Shown piece by piece: positions 10,062 to 20,608 of a DNA stretch of 64,000 nucleotides. The stretch covers positions 173,750 through 237,749 of the forward strand of contig JAJEKV010000395.1 in assembly GCA_021234155.1 (NCBI GenBank), in the 5' to 3' direction. The notes beneath the pieces are model-generated. The model ran no database searches. It was not told the DNA's origin and saw nothing but the letters and a program-made list of their open reading frames with translations. The translations under genes were made by a program, and so were the position numbers. Numbering within the stretch: the stretch's first letter is position 1; every line of letters begins with the position of its first letter. The DNA comes from Isoetes taiwanensis. Its lineage: Eukaryota; Streptophyta; Lycopodiopsida; Isoetales; Isoetaceae.

Positions 10062-11417
10062 TACATCGCAAATGCTTCATAGCAAATCCTCGCTGAGAAT
10101 TCCACAAGCTAAGGAAATTGTTGATTCCACAATGGAACTAACTGCATTAAGGGAGGGCAAAATTAATAATGATGCTGCAGCACATAAGAATACACTGCCA
10201 ACAAGACTAGATACTGCATAGGACTTACGGATTCAACAGAGTAAAAGGGAACCATGAAAATAACACCAAAAGCGACCATTTCATTCTCGCAAACATTGGA
10301 AATATAGAAATGTTGGAAGATGCCTTGACAGCATCATTTATAGCCGCTTATAAGCGGGGAAAAAAAAGCTCTCTAACCTCGGGCTTTTTATCACGATGTG
10401 AGATGATCAAGATCAAGAAACTTGAAAGTGACACCGCAACAAGAACGAAAATGCCAGAAGAAAAATTGGCGGCTTAAAAGCCAGAAGACCAGGCTATTCA
10501 GGGTCAAAACATCTTACCTCAAAGATCTCAGAATCCGTTGATGACAAACGATTACAAAGGATTGATGACAACCCAAATCTCTTATGTGGAAATAACAAAC
10601 GATTCAAGCCATCGATTGAGATTGCTTTGAGCCGGAAGAGGTTAAAACAGAGGTTAAGAGGTTGATTGGGCCCTGCAAAAAATAGGGGCTTATTTCCGGA
10701 AGCCACAAAAAAACGAGCCGGTTTTGAGCTAGTTTTAGGCAAAAAATCCCGCAAATTTTTGAGCGTGGAACCTTGATTGATCATGAATCCCGTGAGGAAG
10801 AATCGAACACGAAAAGCCGATTTTTGCAAGCAACCTACGGAGCCGGATTTGTTGAGTGAATTGAATGGTCATGCAAGTACAGATCCAAACAACACCCAAG
10901 CGGGCATAAAACCACAAAACAAACTACATTAGGCCCGGCATGGAAAGATGGGGAGAATACGCCCGGGTTAATGTTTATGTAATCATGTGGATATCTCTTC
11001 GATACTCTTCCCTTCGAGTTCAAAACCTCGGAAGTGGCAATCGAAGATAATAATAATTTTTTTCCATTAGGTTTTCCATCCTCATGTGCGTTGTATGCTG
11101 ATCAAAGCACAGACAAAACTGCAATGAAGAACCTCTGAGATAGGTCGTCTCTAAGGAGCTCCAGCAATCCAAACCTTGTTTGCATAATTTAATTTCGCCA
11201 AAGATCGTTGTTGCTTTGCCTTATGCCCCCGCAGTAACTGGGAGAAACCTAAATGGCTTCCAGCTAACCCTAAAGTGCAGGGCTCGAGCCACGCATGCGT
11301 TTCAGTTTTTAAATAAATCATAAAAGAAGGGGTAAATTTTAAATAAATCATAGAAATAAAAATAAAAAGGGGTAAACCATTGAAGATATGGAATTTAAGA
11401 AATAAAATACGCGGTGC
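10062..11417. other. No gene recognised
   Basis: Several modest minus-strand frames (10494-10829, 10835-11023, 11151-11351) have no recognisable domain. The segment 11309-11355 contains the 12-mer TTTAAATAAATC twice, a small local duplication. I see nothing else to annotate. Confidence 0.4.
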
Positions 11418-11530
11418 ACTCTAGAAATACTGATTAGTATGGCTCGCGCAATACGCCCATCAAATCATATAAAAACCATGGCAAAAACCGTACAGAAATA
11501 CAAAAAAAAACCCCTGTTATTATGCTACAT
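11418..11530 (+). repeat. Dispersed module shared with 19863-19977
   Basis: Both places run from ACTCTAGA through an A-run into CCCCTGTTATTATGCTA. The module is followed by different sequences: MITE 2 here, composite repeat copy 2 there. Confidence 0.7.
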
Positions 11531-11844
11531 ATTCACACGGGGGTGCCTCCCCGCATCGAGCCGTTGGATAGGCATATGCACCCTTTATTCCTTGATCTAC
11601 ACCGTACATAAAGTTCCTCGTTTGTGGGGTATGCATATACAAAATTTACCATACTGTATAAGAAAATTTACAAAATACTATAAGATTTGAGGTAATGTAC
11701 TATATGGTGTTCATTTTGTACATGTAAAACATAATTTTAGGGGCTCTCGCTGCCCTACGTCACCCCCCGTGTGAATATGCACCCAAACCAAACGGGGTTT
11801 TCAGGGGAAATTTAATTATAAGTGTGAAGGTTAATGGTTTGTGT
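11529..11844. mobile_element. MITE 2, copy truncated at its left end
   Basis: It starts inside the left inverted repeat (ATTCACACGGGGG at 11531) and runs through the same interior as 8770-9156 (CCTTTATTCCTTGATCT, CTCGTTTGTGGGG). It then passes through the complete right inverted repeat (GAATATGCACCCAAACCAAA ... AAGGTTAATGGTTTGTGTT). About 60-70 bases of the left terminus are missing, so this copy probably cannot be moved. Confidence 0.8.
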
Positions 11845-11859
11845 TATGAAATTTTTTTT

Positions 11860-11874
11860 GGCCCCTTCGGGGCC
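11860..11874. other. Perfect hairpin with TTCG loop
   Basis: GGCCCCTTCGGGGCC follows directly after a run of T, beside the MITE 2 copy. It is a small perfect stem with a stable tetraloop type. No gene ends here, so a terminator role is not supported. Confidence 0.5.
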
Positions 11875-12111
11875 TTGGAAAAATTATTCATATTTTTTTA
11901 AGAAAAAGATCGACATATAATAAAAACATAAATTTTGTGCTATAACCATTCTTAAGATCTTCTATTGCATCAAAAAGGATGGTGGTTGGACCATATCCTA
12001 AGGCACATAAAACTCGGCTATACGCATATTGCCACATATGAGCCATCATAATTTGAAGTGCTATTATTGTGTTCGAAATACCAAGATGATTGCATGGATC
12101 AACAACTTGTC

Positions 12112-12463
12112 ATAATTCCACATTCCACGCTATAAATAATTTGATTTGATTTGATTTGATTTATTGTCACGCCATTTCAGACCCTCAGGTCCATTAGGCG
12201 ACAAGAGAAATACATGTAGCAAGAAACACTAAACGAGGCCATTTGCCTCAAGATTATCTGCAACATCATTTAGTTCTAAAATTATCTTACGATGTTTCCA
12301 CCAAGCTTGAAGGTAAGCTCCTAAGTGGGCTGCTGGTAATGTAAGTAGCATAGAAAAATTCCCATAAATCCCATAGATCTCCCGTATTTCTTCAAACCTG
12401 GAGCATTCAAGGAATGCGTGTTCTTCATCCTCAACCACCGCTTCTCTGCAACAAGGACAAAAC
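12112..12463 (-). mobile_element. LINE 2, 3' part: end of ORF2, 3' UTR and pentanucleotide tail
   Basis: The minus-strand frame 12229-12438 carries VEDEEHAFLECSRFEEI, preceded in frame by CPCCREAV (12439-12463). A Cys/His pattern of this kind ends many plant LINE ORF2 proteins. After the stop, a short 3' UTR ends in about four repeats of AATCA/TCAAA (12139-12162) instead of poly(A). Beyond the tail, 12112-12136 (ATAATTCCACATTCCACGCT...) closely matches 17990-18013 on the far side of the LINE. This is an old target-site duplication of about 25 bases with a few differences. The rest of the LINE is at 17415-17989. Confidence 0.85.
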
Positions 12464-12821
12464 TGAAAGCTTCTCAGCTTTCAGAAACATCAACTGGCTT
12501 CGGCAGCCCAGATAGCCTTAGCCCAACCTCAGATAAAGCACAACTATGGCACGATTCTACAGCACCAAATCTCAATCTAGTGTCAACAAACAAGCATCAG
12601 GATCCGGCTGATTTACAAAAGCGTTATCCTAAGTCTTCTCTTAGAGATCCGGCTTGCAGATCCGGCGTTTTCACCTGTATCTCGATCGTGGCTTTTTCCT
12701 TTTGTTTTATAGCCTGGTTTTGTCGGTTACAATAATCTATGCTTGCCACGTGCAATATTAATCTAAAAACCATAGCAACATATTATTTCATTCTCACTAT
12801 GGTGACATGATATTTTCAACA
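12464..12821 (-). repeat. 3' LTR of the copia element (358 bases)
   Basis: Nearly identical to 17056-17414. The clear difference is a patch near 12610-12640, where the other copy carries CTG, CAG and CCGG sites and this one reads AT-richer text with small length changes. Confidence 0.95.
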
Positions 12822-12831
12822 CTCCTCCTTC
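12822..12831 (-). other. Polypurine tract of the copia element
   Basis: Plus strand CTCCTCCTTC, minus strand GAAGGAGGAG, directly abutting the 3' LTR. It primes plus-strand DNA synthesis in this class of element. Confidence 0.85.
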
Positions 12832-14485
12832 ATGTCACATTAACCCCAACTCCAAGTTTGTGTTTCTTACATTTGTCTTCTCGTAAGGCCTTCGTGAACA
12901 TGTCTGCAATTTGATTATCTGTTGACACATATCCTACCAGATTAATCCTTTTTGAACGGATCTCTAACAAAATGCGTAATGCGAGTTCAATATGTTTTGT
13001 TCTTTTCGTGCATTCTTGGATTTTTAGTCATTGCTATGCAACTCATGCTATCACCGCATACAACCGCCTTTGGATTATCTTGTATTATCCCTAACTCTTC
13101 CAACAATCCTTTTAACCACATAATTTCCTTAGCTACAAGAGATATTCTTTGCATATTACGCTTCTGCCGAGGACATAGCAATCAAGACTTTTTACTTCTC
13201 CGGGATATAGCTGCTTCTCCTAACATAGTAACATAACCCGAGGTGGATTTTTCGAGAATCGTATCTCACCTTGGTCGGCATCGCATATGCCTTTAGAATG
13301 AAGTCGACTTCTTTGTCCCACTTGTATTCAAGACCATCATTAAGCGTTCCTTTCAAATATCGAAGAACTTCGTTTTTTGCAAGCCAATGTGCTTGTCCTG
13401 GATTGTTTGCAAACCGGCTTAGAAAATTAAGCGCATAGGAAATGTCGAGTATGTGTCTTGTTTGCCACATAGAGTAAACAACCAATTAATTCTCGTATGG
13501 TACCTTCTCCATATAAGTTTTTTCATGAACCGTGCTTGCACACATTTCATTACTTAACTTTTTGCACCAACCACCATAGGTGTTTTCTTTGGATTACACT
13601 CAACCATACAGAATCTTTCTAAAATGCCCACGAATGTTTTCTTGTTTGCGTAAGAACCATCTTTCTAGCTTTTCTGTCTCTATACACTTCCAAACCAAGA
13701 AATAGTTTTAGCTCACCTAGATCCGTCATTTTAAACTTCTCTTTTAAAGGCTGCTTTGCAATGGTTTAGACAACTGTACTATTTGACACCATTATACAAT
13801 CATCTACATAAAGAGCGATTATTATGAAGTTATCATTATTGCGAAACATATAGAGATTCCCATCATTTTAGCTTCTCAAACCCTTGTGCTTTTAGATAAC
13901 TATCAATGCATACATACCCTGCTTGTCTTGGAGCTTGCCTTAATCCGTAAAAGCTTTGCCTTTCTTAACTTCCACACCATGTCTTCTCCTTGCTTTCGTA
14001 ACACGGAGCTTGTTTCATGTAAATCTCCTCCTCAATATCAAGCATTCAAAAAGTCATTGCTTACATCCATATGATGTAATTCTAGATTCTGGCATTTGCA
14101 TATGCTAAAATTGCTCTCAAACTGGTTAGCTTAACAATAGGAGAAAAAGTTTCTTCATAATCAATACCTTTTTTTTGTGAGAAGCCCCGTGCAACAAGTC
14201 GCCTTATATTTTGTAAGCTTCCGTCGGTCCTTTTTAATTTTAAAAATCCACTTATTCCCGACTACATTTTTTTTTCCTTTCGGACGCCTTTACTAGTTCA
14301 TATGTTTTATTACCTATAAATGATTTGCATCTCATCGTCCATTTGCGCTTCCATTTTTACGCATCTTACGTGCATTAATTGCTTCATCAAAACTATTAGG
14401 TATACCGGGCTCAAATAATGCCATTATTGCGGGAACACTATCTTACGGTAAGAAAACCGCTAAACAAGCGTCTACTTTTACCATT
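12832..14485 (-). pseudogene. Degraded copia reverse transcriptase and RNase H region
   Basis: Recognisable pieces in shifting minus-strand frames are FDEAINARKMRK (about 14365-14400, start of the RT domain), ALYVDDCIMVSNS with the catalytic YVDD at 13799-13810, and ILDISYALNFLSRF...AHWLAKNEVLRYLKGT (13350-13450). Near 13025-13065 is CGDSMSCIAMTKNP, matching the RNase H region. Stops and frameshifts separate them, and parts of the RT palm seem shortened. This segment should continue the polyprotein from 14486 and completes the gag-PR-IN-RT-RH order that defines copia elements. Confidence 0.88.
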
Positions 14486-17029
14486 TTAGAGAAATACGCC
14501 AAACAAATCTTCGTCCACTTGAAAGTTTTCTTTTAAACGTTCAACTTCACTCTTACGTTTCTTGGAAGCTTGTGAATCAACAATAGGTATCTCTTCAGCT
14601 ATAGGTGTTTCTATTGTTTGACCGTTTTCTGAAACTTCCAAACCATTATCATCATCTATATCTACAGGAGCTTCAAATTCCTTTTTATCTACAACCTCCT
14701 GCTTGACATCTGTCTTAATCTTAACATCTTTTGTTTTTCTATCTTTGTATAAGACTGATTCGTTAAAGGTTACATCTCTGCTGATATATACCTTTTTGGA
14801 CTCTGGGTTATACAGTCGATAACCTTTTGCTTCTTCATCGTAGCCAATAAGATAAGCCTCCATTGCTCGATCCTCAAGTTTTGTCCGCTCTTCTTCTGGA
14901 ACATGAACATAGGTTAGACATCCATAGGCTTTGAATTTATCATAATTTTGCTCCCTGCTAGTCCATATTTCTTCAGGAATGTTACCCTTTATGCTAACTG
15001 AAGGTAGCCTATTTTGGATATAGAACGCTGCCTTAACTGCCTCCCCCCATAAATAATTAGGTAATTTTGCATGTTTCAGCATTGCTCTCGCAGCATCTAA
15101 CACTATTCTATTTTTGCGTTCTGCTACTCCATTCTGTTGAGGACTATATCTGCAAGTAAGCTGCCTTTTTATTCCCTTTTCTAAGCAAAAACACTTGAAT
15201 CTTTTTGACAAGTACTCACCACCTCTATCTGACCTTATGCACTTGATTTTTCTGCCTGTTTCACATTCTACTTCCGCTGCAAATTGCTTAAATGCTTCTA
15301 ATGCTTGACTTTTCTTAGTTAAAAAATAACATTTGGCTCTTCTACTATAATCATCAATAAATGAAATATAGTACCTCTTCCCACTTGCACTCCTTATATT
15401 CATAGGACCACAAAGATCTGTATGCACCAATTCAAGCAAATCATTTGCACGCTTGCTACTTTTTCTAAAGGGTATTCTTGTATGCTTTCCTAGCATACAT
15501 CCATGACAAATAAATTGACCTTCTTCTACTGAACAATCTATTAACCCTTTTTTAGCCATAAGTTGAACATTCTTGATGTGTGTGTGAGCTAATCTTTCAT
15601 GCCATAACTCAACAGATGGGAGCATTGCTGCATTCATACTAACTACGTCATCTTTCTTCAACTCAAATAAATCACCATTTCTTTTTGCTAAAAATATAAC
15701 TTTATTATTGTGCAATATTTCACATACTGCTTTGTCAAACACCACCTTATAGCCCAAATCCACTAGCTGACTAACTGAAATCAAATTCCGAATTAAATTT
15801 GGCACACACAAGACATCTTTTAAGCTTACAGGTTTTCCATTAAGATCAAATAATTCCAGCAAACCCACTCCTTCAACTTCTTGCGAACATCCATTGCCCA
15901 ATTGTATATGTCTTGTTCCCATACTTGAGCATCCTGTAAGCATTTCTGATGAGCTGACTACGGATCGCTCAGCTCCACTATCTATTACAAGAGTGTTAGC
16001 ACGTGCATTGCGTCTCATAGCAAGAAAGGATTTATAAATTACCTCAGCATCTTCTTCTTCTTCTTTATTTGCTTCAACAGCCATATTCACAGCACTAGAT
16101 TTGTACTGACCTCTTCCTCTGAAAGCTCCACGTGTACCTCCTCTTCTCCCTCGGTTTTTTGGACTAGAACACTTAGAAGATATATGCCCTCTCCCACCAC
16201 AATTATAACAAAAAATCTCTTTAGCTAGATTTGGGCAATTAGCTTTTACATGACCATATTCATGGCAAACAAAACAAGGACCAATCTTACTTTCCTTACC
16301 TCGACCTCGAGATCGGCTAGCATATAGGATTTCAGCTCCTTCATCCTCGTCCTTTACAACTTTCCTTTGTTCCATCTCTGTGCGAGCAATTCTTTCTGCC
16401 TCTTCACGACTCTTCGCTACATTTCTCACAAGAATTGCAATTTGCTCATAAGCAGAAAAAGCTCTTGAGATAGCTAATAATTCGGCCTCCTTTGAAAGTA
16501 CGGCACCAGCAGCTTTCAAATCAAATAATATCATATCCAAGGTTTGAAAAAAAACTTCTAGATTATCACCTTCATGATACTTAAGACATCTTAGCTCTTT
16601 TTCCAAAACATCAATCTGTGATGAGGACTTACTTTCATAATTCTTTAGAAGATACAACCACATATCTTGAGGAGATAAACCTTGTAATTTCAGCAAAATA
16701 CTAGAGCCTACTTTGCTACAAATGATACCTTTTGCTTCGTTAATCTTTGCTGGAGTAACTCCTGCTGTATCAGATGTTCCAGCCTTGCCTTCAGCCTTGC
16801 CTTTGGACTTAGCCTTCTCTTTCTTGACTCCCTCATCACTTATTTTTAGTTTCTCAAGTCTTGCCATCGCCTCTTGCAATTCATCTGCTCCTTTTGGCGG
16901 CTTCACAATATCCCAAAGCCCCTCTGATTTCAGAACTCTCTTGATCTTGGCTTTCCACACTTGAAAGCCAGATCCACCACTATAGACCTCAACAGCATTC
17001 AACAATGATGCTCCAAAGCGGGTCGTCAT
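14486..17029 (-). CDS. Copia Gag-protease-integrase polyprotein, 847 residues, RT part lost
   Basis: Reads without interruption from ATG (17027-17029) to a stop at 14486. Gag occupies about residues 1-250. Two CCHC zinc knuckles follow (CFVCHEYGHVKANC at 252-265 and CYNCGGRGHISSKC at 274-287), with basic RG-rich linkers. The aspartic protease active site is DSGA at 350-353. Integrase has its HHCC zinc site at H477/H482 and C508/C511 and the catalytic D538, D601, E637 (HTDLCGP, SDRGGEY, NGVAERKN). A normal copia polyprotein is 1300-1450 residues; this frame stops after the integrase C-terminal region (DEDLFGVFL). The ATG lies 26 bases inside the element from the 5' LTR edge, just past the primer-binding site, as usual. 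Confidence 0.95.
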   Translation of the reverse strand: MTTRFGASLLNAVEVYSGGSGFQVWKAKIKRVLKSEGLWDIVKPPKGADELQEAMARLEKLKISDEGVKKEKAKSKGKAEGKAGTSDTAGVTPAKINEAKGIICSKVGSSILLKLQGLSPQDMWLYLLKNYESKSSSQIDVLEKELRCLKYHEGDNLEVFFQTLDMILFDLKAAGAVLSKEAELLAISRAFSAYEQIAILVRNVAKSREEAERIARTEMEQRKVVKDEDEGAEILYASRSRGRGKESKIGPCFVCHEYGHVKANCPNLAKEIFCYNCGGRGHISSKCSSPKNRGRRGGTRGAFRGRGQYKSSAVNMAVEANKEEEEDAEVIYKSFLAMRRNARANTLVIDSGAERSVVSSSEMLTGCSSMGTRHIQLGNGCSQEVEGVGLLELFDLNGKPVSLKDVLCVPNLIRNLISVSQLVDLGYKVVFDKAVCEILHNNKVIFLAKRNGDLFELKKDDVVSMNAAMLPSVELWHERLAHTHIKNVQLMAKKGLIDCSVEEGQFICHGCMLGKHTRIPFRKSSKRANDLLELVHTDLCGPMNIRSASGKRYYISFIDDYSRRAKCYFLTKKSQALEAFKQFAAEVECETGRKIKCIRSDRGGEYLSKRFKCFCLEKGIKRQLTCRYSPQQNGVAERKNRIVLDAARAMLKHAKLPNYLWGEAVKAAFYIQNRLPSVSIKGNIPEEIWTSREQNYDKFKAYGCLTYVHVPEEERTKLEDRAMEAYLIGYDEEAKGYRLYNPESKKVYISRDVTFNESVLYKDRKTKDVKIKTDVKQEVVDKKEFEAPVDIDDDNGLEVSENGQTIETPIAEEIPIVDSQASKKRKSEVERLKENFQVDEDLFGVFL

Positions 17030-17040
17030 AATACACCACC

Positions 17041-17055
17041 TAGCTCTGATACCAA
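17041..17055 (-). other. Primer-binding site of the copia element
   Basis: On the minus strand, TTGGTATCAGAGCTA directly follows the 5' LTR. TGGTATCAGAGC is complementary to the 3' end of plant initiator tRNA-Met. Confidence 0.93.
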
Positions 17056-17414
17056 TGAAAGCTTCTCAGCTTTCAGAAACATCAACTGGCTTCGGCAGCC
17101 CAGATAGCCTTAGCCCAACCTCAGATAAAGCACAACTATGGCACGATTCTGCAGCACCAAATCTCAATCTAGTGTCAACAAACAAGCATCAGGATCCGGC
17201 TGATTTCTGTAAGCAGATCCGGCAGTCTTCTCTTAGCAGATCCGGCTTGCAGATCCGGCGTTTTCACCTGTATCTCGATCGTGGCTTTTTCCTTTTGTTT
17301 TATAGCCTGGTTTTGTCGGTTACAATAATCTATGCTTGCCACGTGCAATATTAATCTAAAAACCATAGCAACATATTATTTCATTCTCACTATGGTGACA
17401 TGATATTTTCAACA
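17056..17414 (-). repeat. 5' LTR of the copia element (359 bases)
   Basis: On the plus strand it begins TGAAAGCTTCTCAGCTTTCA, a short palindromic end, and ends ATATTTTCAACA. The pair with 12464-12821 defines the element boundaries. It is expected to contain the promoter for the minus-strand transcript; I could not place a TATA box with confidence. Confidence 0.95.
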
Positions 17415-18013
17415 AAAACCTCAACTCCCTTGGCAAGTCATGTCTGTACTCGATTTCCAAAGAATGGGAGCGTAGGCGCACTTGGGAGATGAGCTTACGT
17501 GTTTTTACTGATATGCGACTATTAAGATAGTCCTGTTCAACATACATCATCATGAGGTTGACTTTGTTATAATAGAAGCCCAATTTGGGTGCCAAAGGTG
17601 GCATCCATATTGTGCTCAACACCTTTTCCGGAAAAGTAAACTACTTAATCCCCAATTGGATTCTTTGGTATCTCATCTATATTTAGTGCCCATCTTTCCA
17701 ACCATTCCTTCAATTGTGTGTACCAGCCATTTTGGTGTTTCATTGATTCACTTAGAGCATGTCGAGGTAGCCTATCATCTTCTAGACTTTGTATCCTTCT
17801 TAAATATCCAAGTGTCAAACATAGTGCTTCTGCCTCTAGCGGAAGAAATCCCCGCCTCAAAGAAGAAGCATCGTGATATGGTGTTTGTACTTTGGCACCA
17901 AGCTCTGCTATTAAGAATCTCTTTTGTATTTGTTCAATATTTGCCCATCTAGTCATGTGGCAAGATATTTGCAATGAAAAATAAATTCTATAATCCACAT
18001 TCTATGCTATAAA
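17415..18013 (-). mobile_element. LINE 2, upstream part (split by the copia insertion)
   Basis: The minus-strand frame 17645-17998 carries RWANIEQIQKRFLIAELGAK followed by PLEAEALCLTLGYLRRI and WLERWALNIDEI. This is the post-RT portion of LINE ORF2, parallel to 2392-2691. The frame 17420-17622 continues with YNKVNLMMMYVEQ and SLEIEYRHDLPRELRF. Reading from there across the empty copia site into 12463 keeps the frame. The LINE is strongly 5'-truncated: it begins just inside 17990-18013, the partner of the target duplication at 12112-12136. Confidence 0.88.
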
Positions 18014-18611
18014 AAATGTTGGTATGGACTTGGAGTTCTTCGTATGGAGTCTTGCACAATATGGAGTCATGCTGAGGAAGGAATATCTAACATTCTTTAT
18101 AAAGAACATATCTGGATAAAGGACATGACATCACTTTCACCACTTTGGTTATTGCTAGGCTAGATTTCTATTTTTAAGAAGAGGATTCATGTGGAGTTGC
18201 TCTCTTCTATATACTCTTGATTTCCGGTCCCAACTAACAAACTAGCACATAAGATCTTAAAACTCCAACTATGAAACTAGCACACAAGATTTTAAAAATG
18301 AGAAAGTTGAAGCACATGTATATATAACCAGCAAAAGGTATTCCTTATTTTACAACCTTGTGGTGAATTGGATTTCTAACAAGGAGCGTGTAAACTTTCT
18401 TTTTCCTCAGCTTTCTTTTTTGCTTCCTACATCATGAGATTGATTGAGAAATTAAAAGTATTCTTTCATTTTTTCTAGAAACAAAAAGCTTTTAATTTGT
18501 CTATGGCATTGCACATGAGGAATGGGAGAAACAAGCTTGCAAATATGACAAGAACACTAAACAAAACTCAAGGCTTTCAGATAATAAGATAATGGCTTGA
18601 ATATGACAAAT
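18014..18611. other. No gene recognised
   Basis: AT-rich flank of the LINE 2 insertion. I see no supportable ORF or repeat. Confidence 0.5.
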
Positions 18612-18727
18612 GTTGACGGAAGTCCAAATGAAATTGCAATAGAAGATTCACAACAGAACATATGGCAGTGGAATGGACCGATTAATGTTACTGCATTGTG
18701 CAGCTAAAAGGGATACTGAGAAACTTG
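18612..18727 (+). repeat. Direct repeat unit 1 (about 120 bases)
   Basis: Shares with 18901-19030 the text AAATGAAATTGCAATAGAAG and CATATGGCAGTGGAATGGAC, running to CTAAAAGGGAT. The copies are separated by about 170 bases of different sequence. Confidence 0.85.
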
Positions 18728-18900
18728 GACAAGAAGAGCATATGCATGGTGAAAATAAAAAAATCAATGCAAACAAATGCTTACTTCATGATTGCATAAC
18801 CCATGAATTCTGCAGACTTCTAGAATGCCACAGCCTCAACAAAATGCAGCTACTGGAAACCAGCTTCTGTAGATGGAATTGAAAAAACAAGGTTTGTGAT

Positions 18901-19030
18901 GTTGATGGAAGCCAAATGAAATTGCAATAGAAGATTCACAACAATAGAATAGAATAGAACATATGGCAGTGGAATGGACCGAATATTGTTGCTGCATTGT
19001 GCAACTAAAAGGGATCTACTTGAGAAACGG
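18901..19030 (+). repeat. Direct repeat unit 2 (about 130 bases)
   Basis: Partner of 18612-18727. It contains an additional short AATAG microsatellite (about 18944-18959) that the other copy lacks, so the expansion happened after the duplication. Confidence 0.85.
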
Positions 19031-19862
19031 ATGATCTTGAAGAAACATTTCAAAAGCAGAAAGCATTTTCGGATATAATATACTTGAAATTTGATCGAAT
19101 ACTTAAATATGAGACAGAGGCACAACAAATTTAAGCGTGGATATGAAATCTGAGTAAGTTTGGTATCTAGAGAGCCAATCGCTGTAAGCTGCTTTGATAT
19201 CTCGTCTAGATGCGGTAGAAGGCATACCTAGAGCTGCATAATCATCCAAAATGGACATGCCGCCTTTGCGCTCTAACTTTTAATGGATCTTTTTATCTCT
19301 GTTGCCCTCAGGCTTGAAACCCATTGCCCCAAATCAAAATGCAAGCTCAAGGAAGAACTCGCCGGAGGGCTAAATTGCCGCATCATCGATCCAAGGGAAG
19401 ACATTTCAATGCAATCATCCATCTTGCATAGAAGCAAAGGGGAAATGAAAGTTTTTCATTCCAATGGGCTGCCCTAGCCCCGTTTTTGCTCTAGCCACTG
19501 CCTTCTAACTTTACCGTTGTACCAAAGATGGGCAAAGAAACCTGTGATGGGAATCCAAAAGCGCCCATCTCATAAAAATCCAGAAGCACAAAAACAGGAG
19601 GTCGGATTGCATCCACAATCACTAAAGCGAAAACTAGGGCAAAGAACTTAGGAAAATAAGAGAAACCCTAAAATTAACAGCTCGACATGTGCATGTAATC
19701 TCTGAGATGTGAGGAAAAATAACAATAAAAAAATTACAAGCCCTTAGATTAAAAAGTAACAGGGTTTGATCTTAAGATTGGAATGGCATGGAAGAAATTG
19801 GATGTCATGGAAACATAGGTCAAACCACAGGAAAGTGGAATTAAAAGATGAAAATTTAGTGC
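19031..19862. other. No gene recognised
   Basis: One 64-residue plus-strand frame at 19283-19477 (RLETHCPKSKCKLKEELAGG) is open but has no recognisable domain. Nothing else is supportable. Confidence 0.4.
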
Positions 19863-20492
19863 GACTCTAGATGTAATGATTAGTACACACCACTTAATCG
19901 ACCTCTAAATCATAGTAAAACCATTGGAAAAAGTGTACAAAATTTAAAAAAAAAAAACCCCTGTTATTATGCTAGATATTAAGTCCAAAATTGTGTGCTG
20001 CCGAATGTGACTGTTTTACAAAATGTTTTTTCTCAATTTTGAAAAAACCAAGTTTTTTCGTGCATCAGAGTCCAAGACCTTAAGATGAACTTGTAATGGC
20101 TCCCTATAATGCATAGTGCCCCCAAGGTAATAGAGAATGAGAAAATTAATTTTGTGAGTTTCCATGTTAACTAAAATGGAAGGGTTGCATGCGAAATACC
20201 TTTTACCTTTTTATTTTTCGAGAAGACAATCCCACCAACATGATATATCAAGGATATAAAAGAGCGTGGGATCTCCATTTTCATCCATATAATAAGACAA
20301 TGCGATGAATATGAATAGATAAAAACAAAGACATTCTATCAATCGGAAAAAATAAAATATGATAAGAAACCATGTGTTACTGGTCAAAGAGAATCCTTTC
20401 ATTGTTTAAATGCATACCTAGAAAATCTTGCCCTCCTTTGCATTACTTTATTGACCACGCCTTCATGGAAAAGCTCCTTTTATTTAACATTC

Positions 20493-20608
20493 TGTTCTAC
20501 ATATAATTTACATCTAGGTTGGAAGACCGAAGAGTCACTTAATATATGGTTGTTCTACATATAATTTACATCTAGGTTGGAAGACCGAAGAGTCACTTAA
20601 TATATGGT
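20493..20608 (+). repeat. Perfect tandem duplication, 2 x 58 bases
   Basis: 20493-20550 and 20551-20608 are identical copies starting TGTTCTACATATAATTTACA and ending ACTTAATATATGGT. Copies 1 and 3 of the composite repeat have a single unit, so this duplication is specific to this copy and recent, or an assembly artefact. Confidence 0.92.

Larger units (their letters stand above)
12464..17414 (-). mobile_element. Ty1/copia LTR retrotransposon, complete ends, broken RT region
   Basis: The two LTRs (12464-12821 and 17056-17414) start TG and end CA. They are flanked by the same 5-mer AAAAC (12459-12463 and 17415-17419), a typical integrase target duplication. On the minus strand the 5' LTR is followed by TGGTATCAGAGC, the usual plant primer-binding site for initiator tRNA-Met. 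The 3' LTR is preceded by the polypurine GAAGGAGGAG. A long gag-protease-integrase frame is intact, but reverse transcriptase and RNase H are broken by frameshifts and small losses. The element would not be autonomous as read, subject to the sequencing-error caveat in the findings. It lies inside LINE 2. Confidence 0.97.

Noticed and set aside
11860-11874. Transcription terminator (GGCCCC-TTCG-GGGCC after a T-run)
   Set aside because: No gene ends here on either strand, and such hairpins are not nuclear pol II terminators.
16713-16964. Plus-strand ORF inside the copia gag
   Set aside because: Antisense shadow of the clearly coding minus strand.
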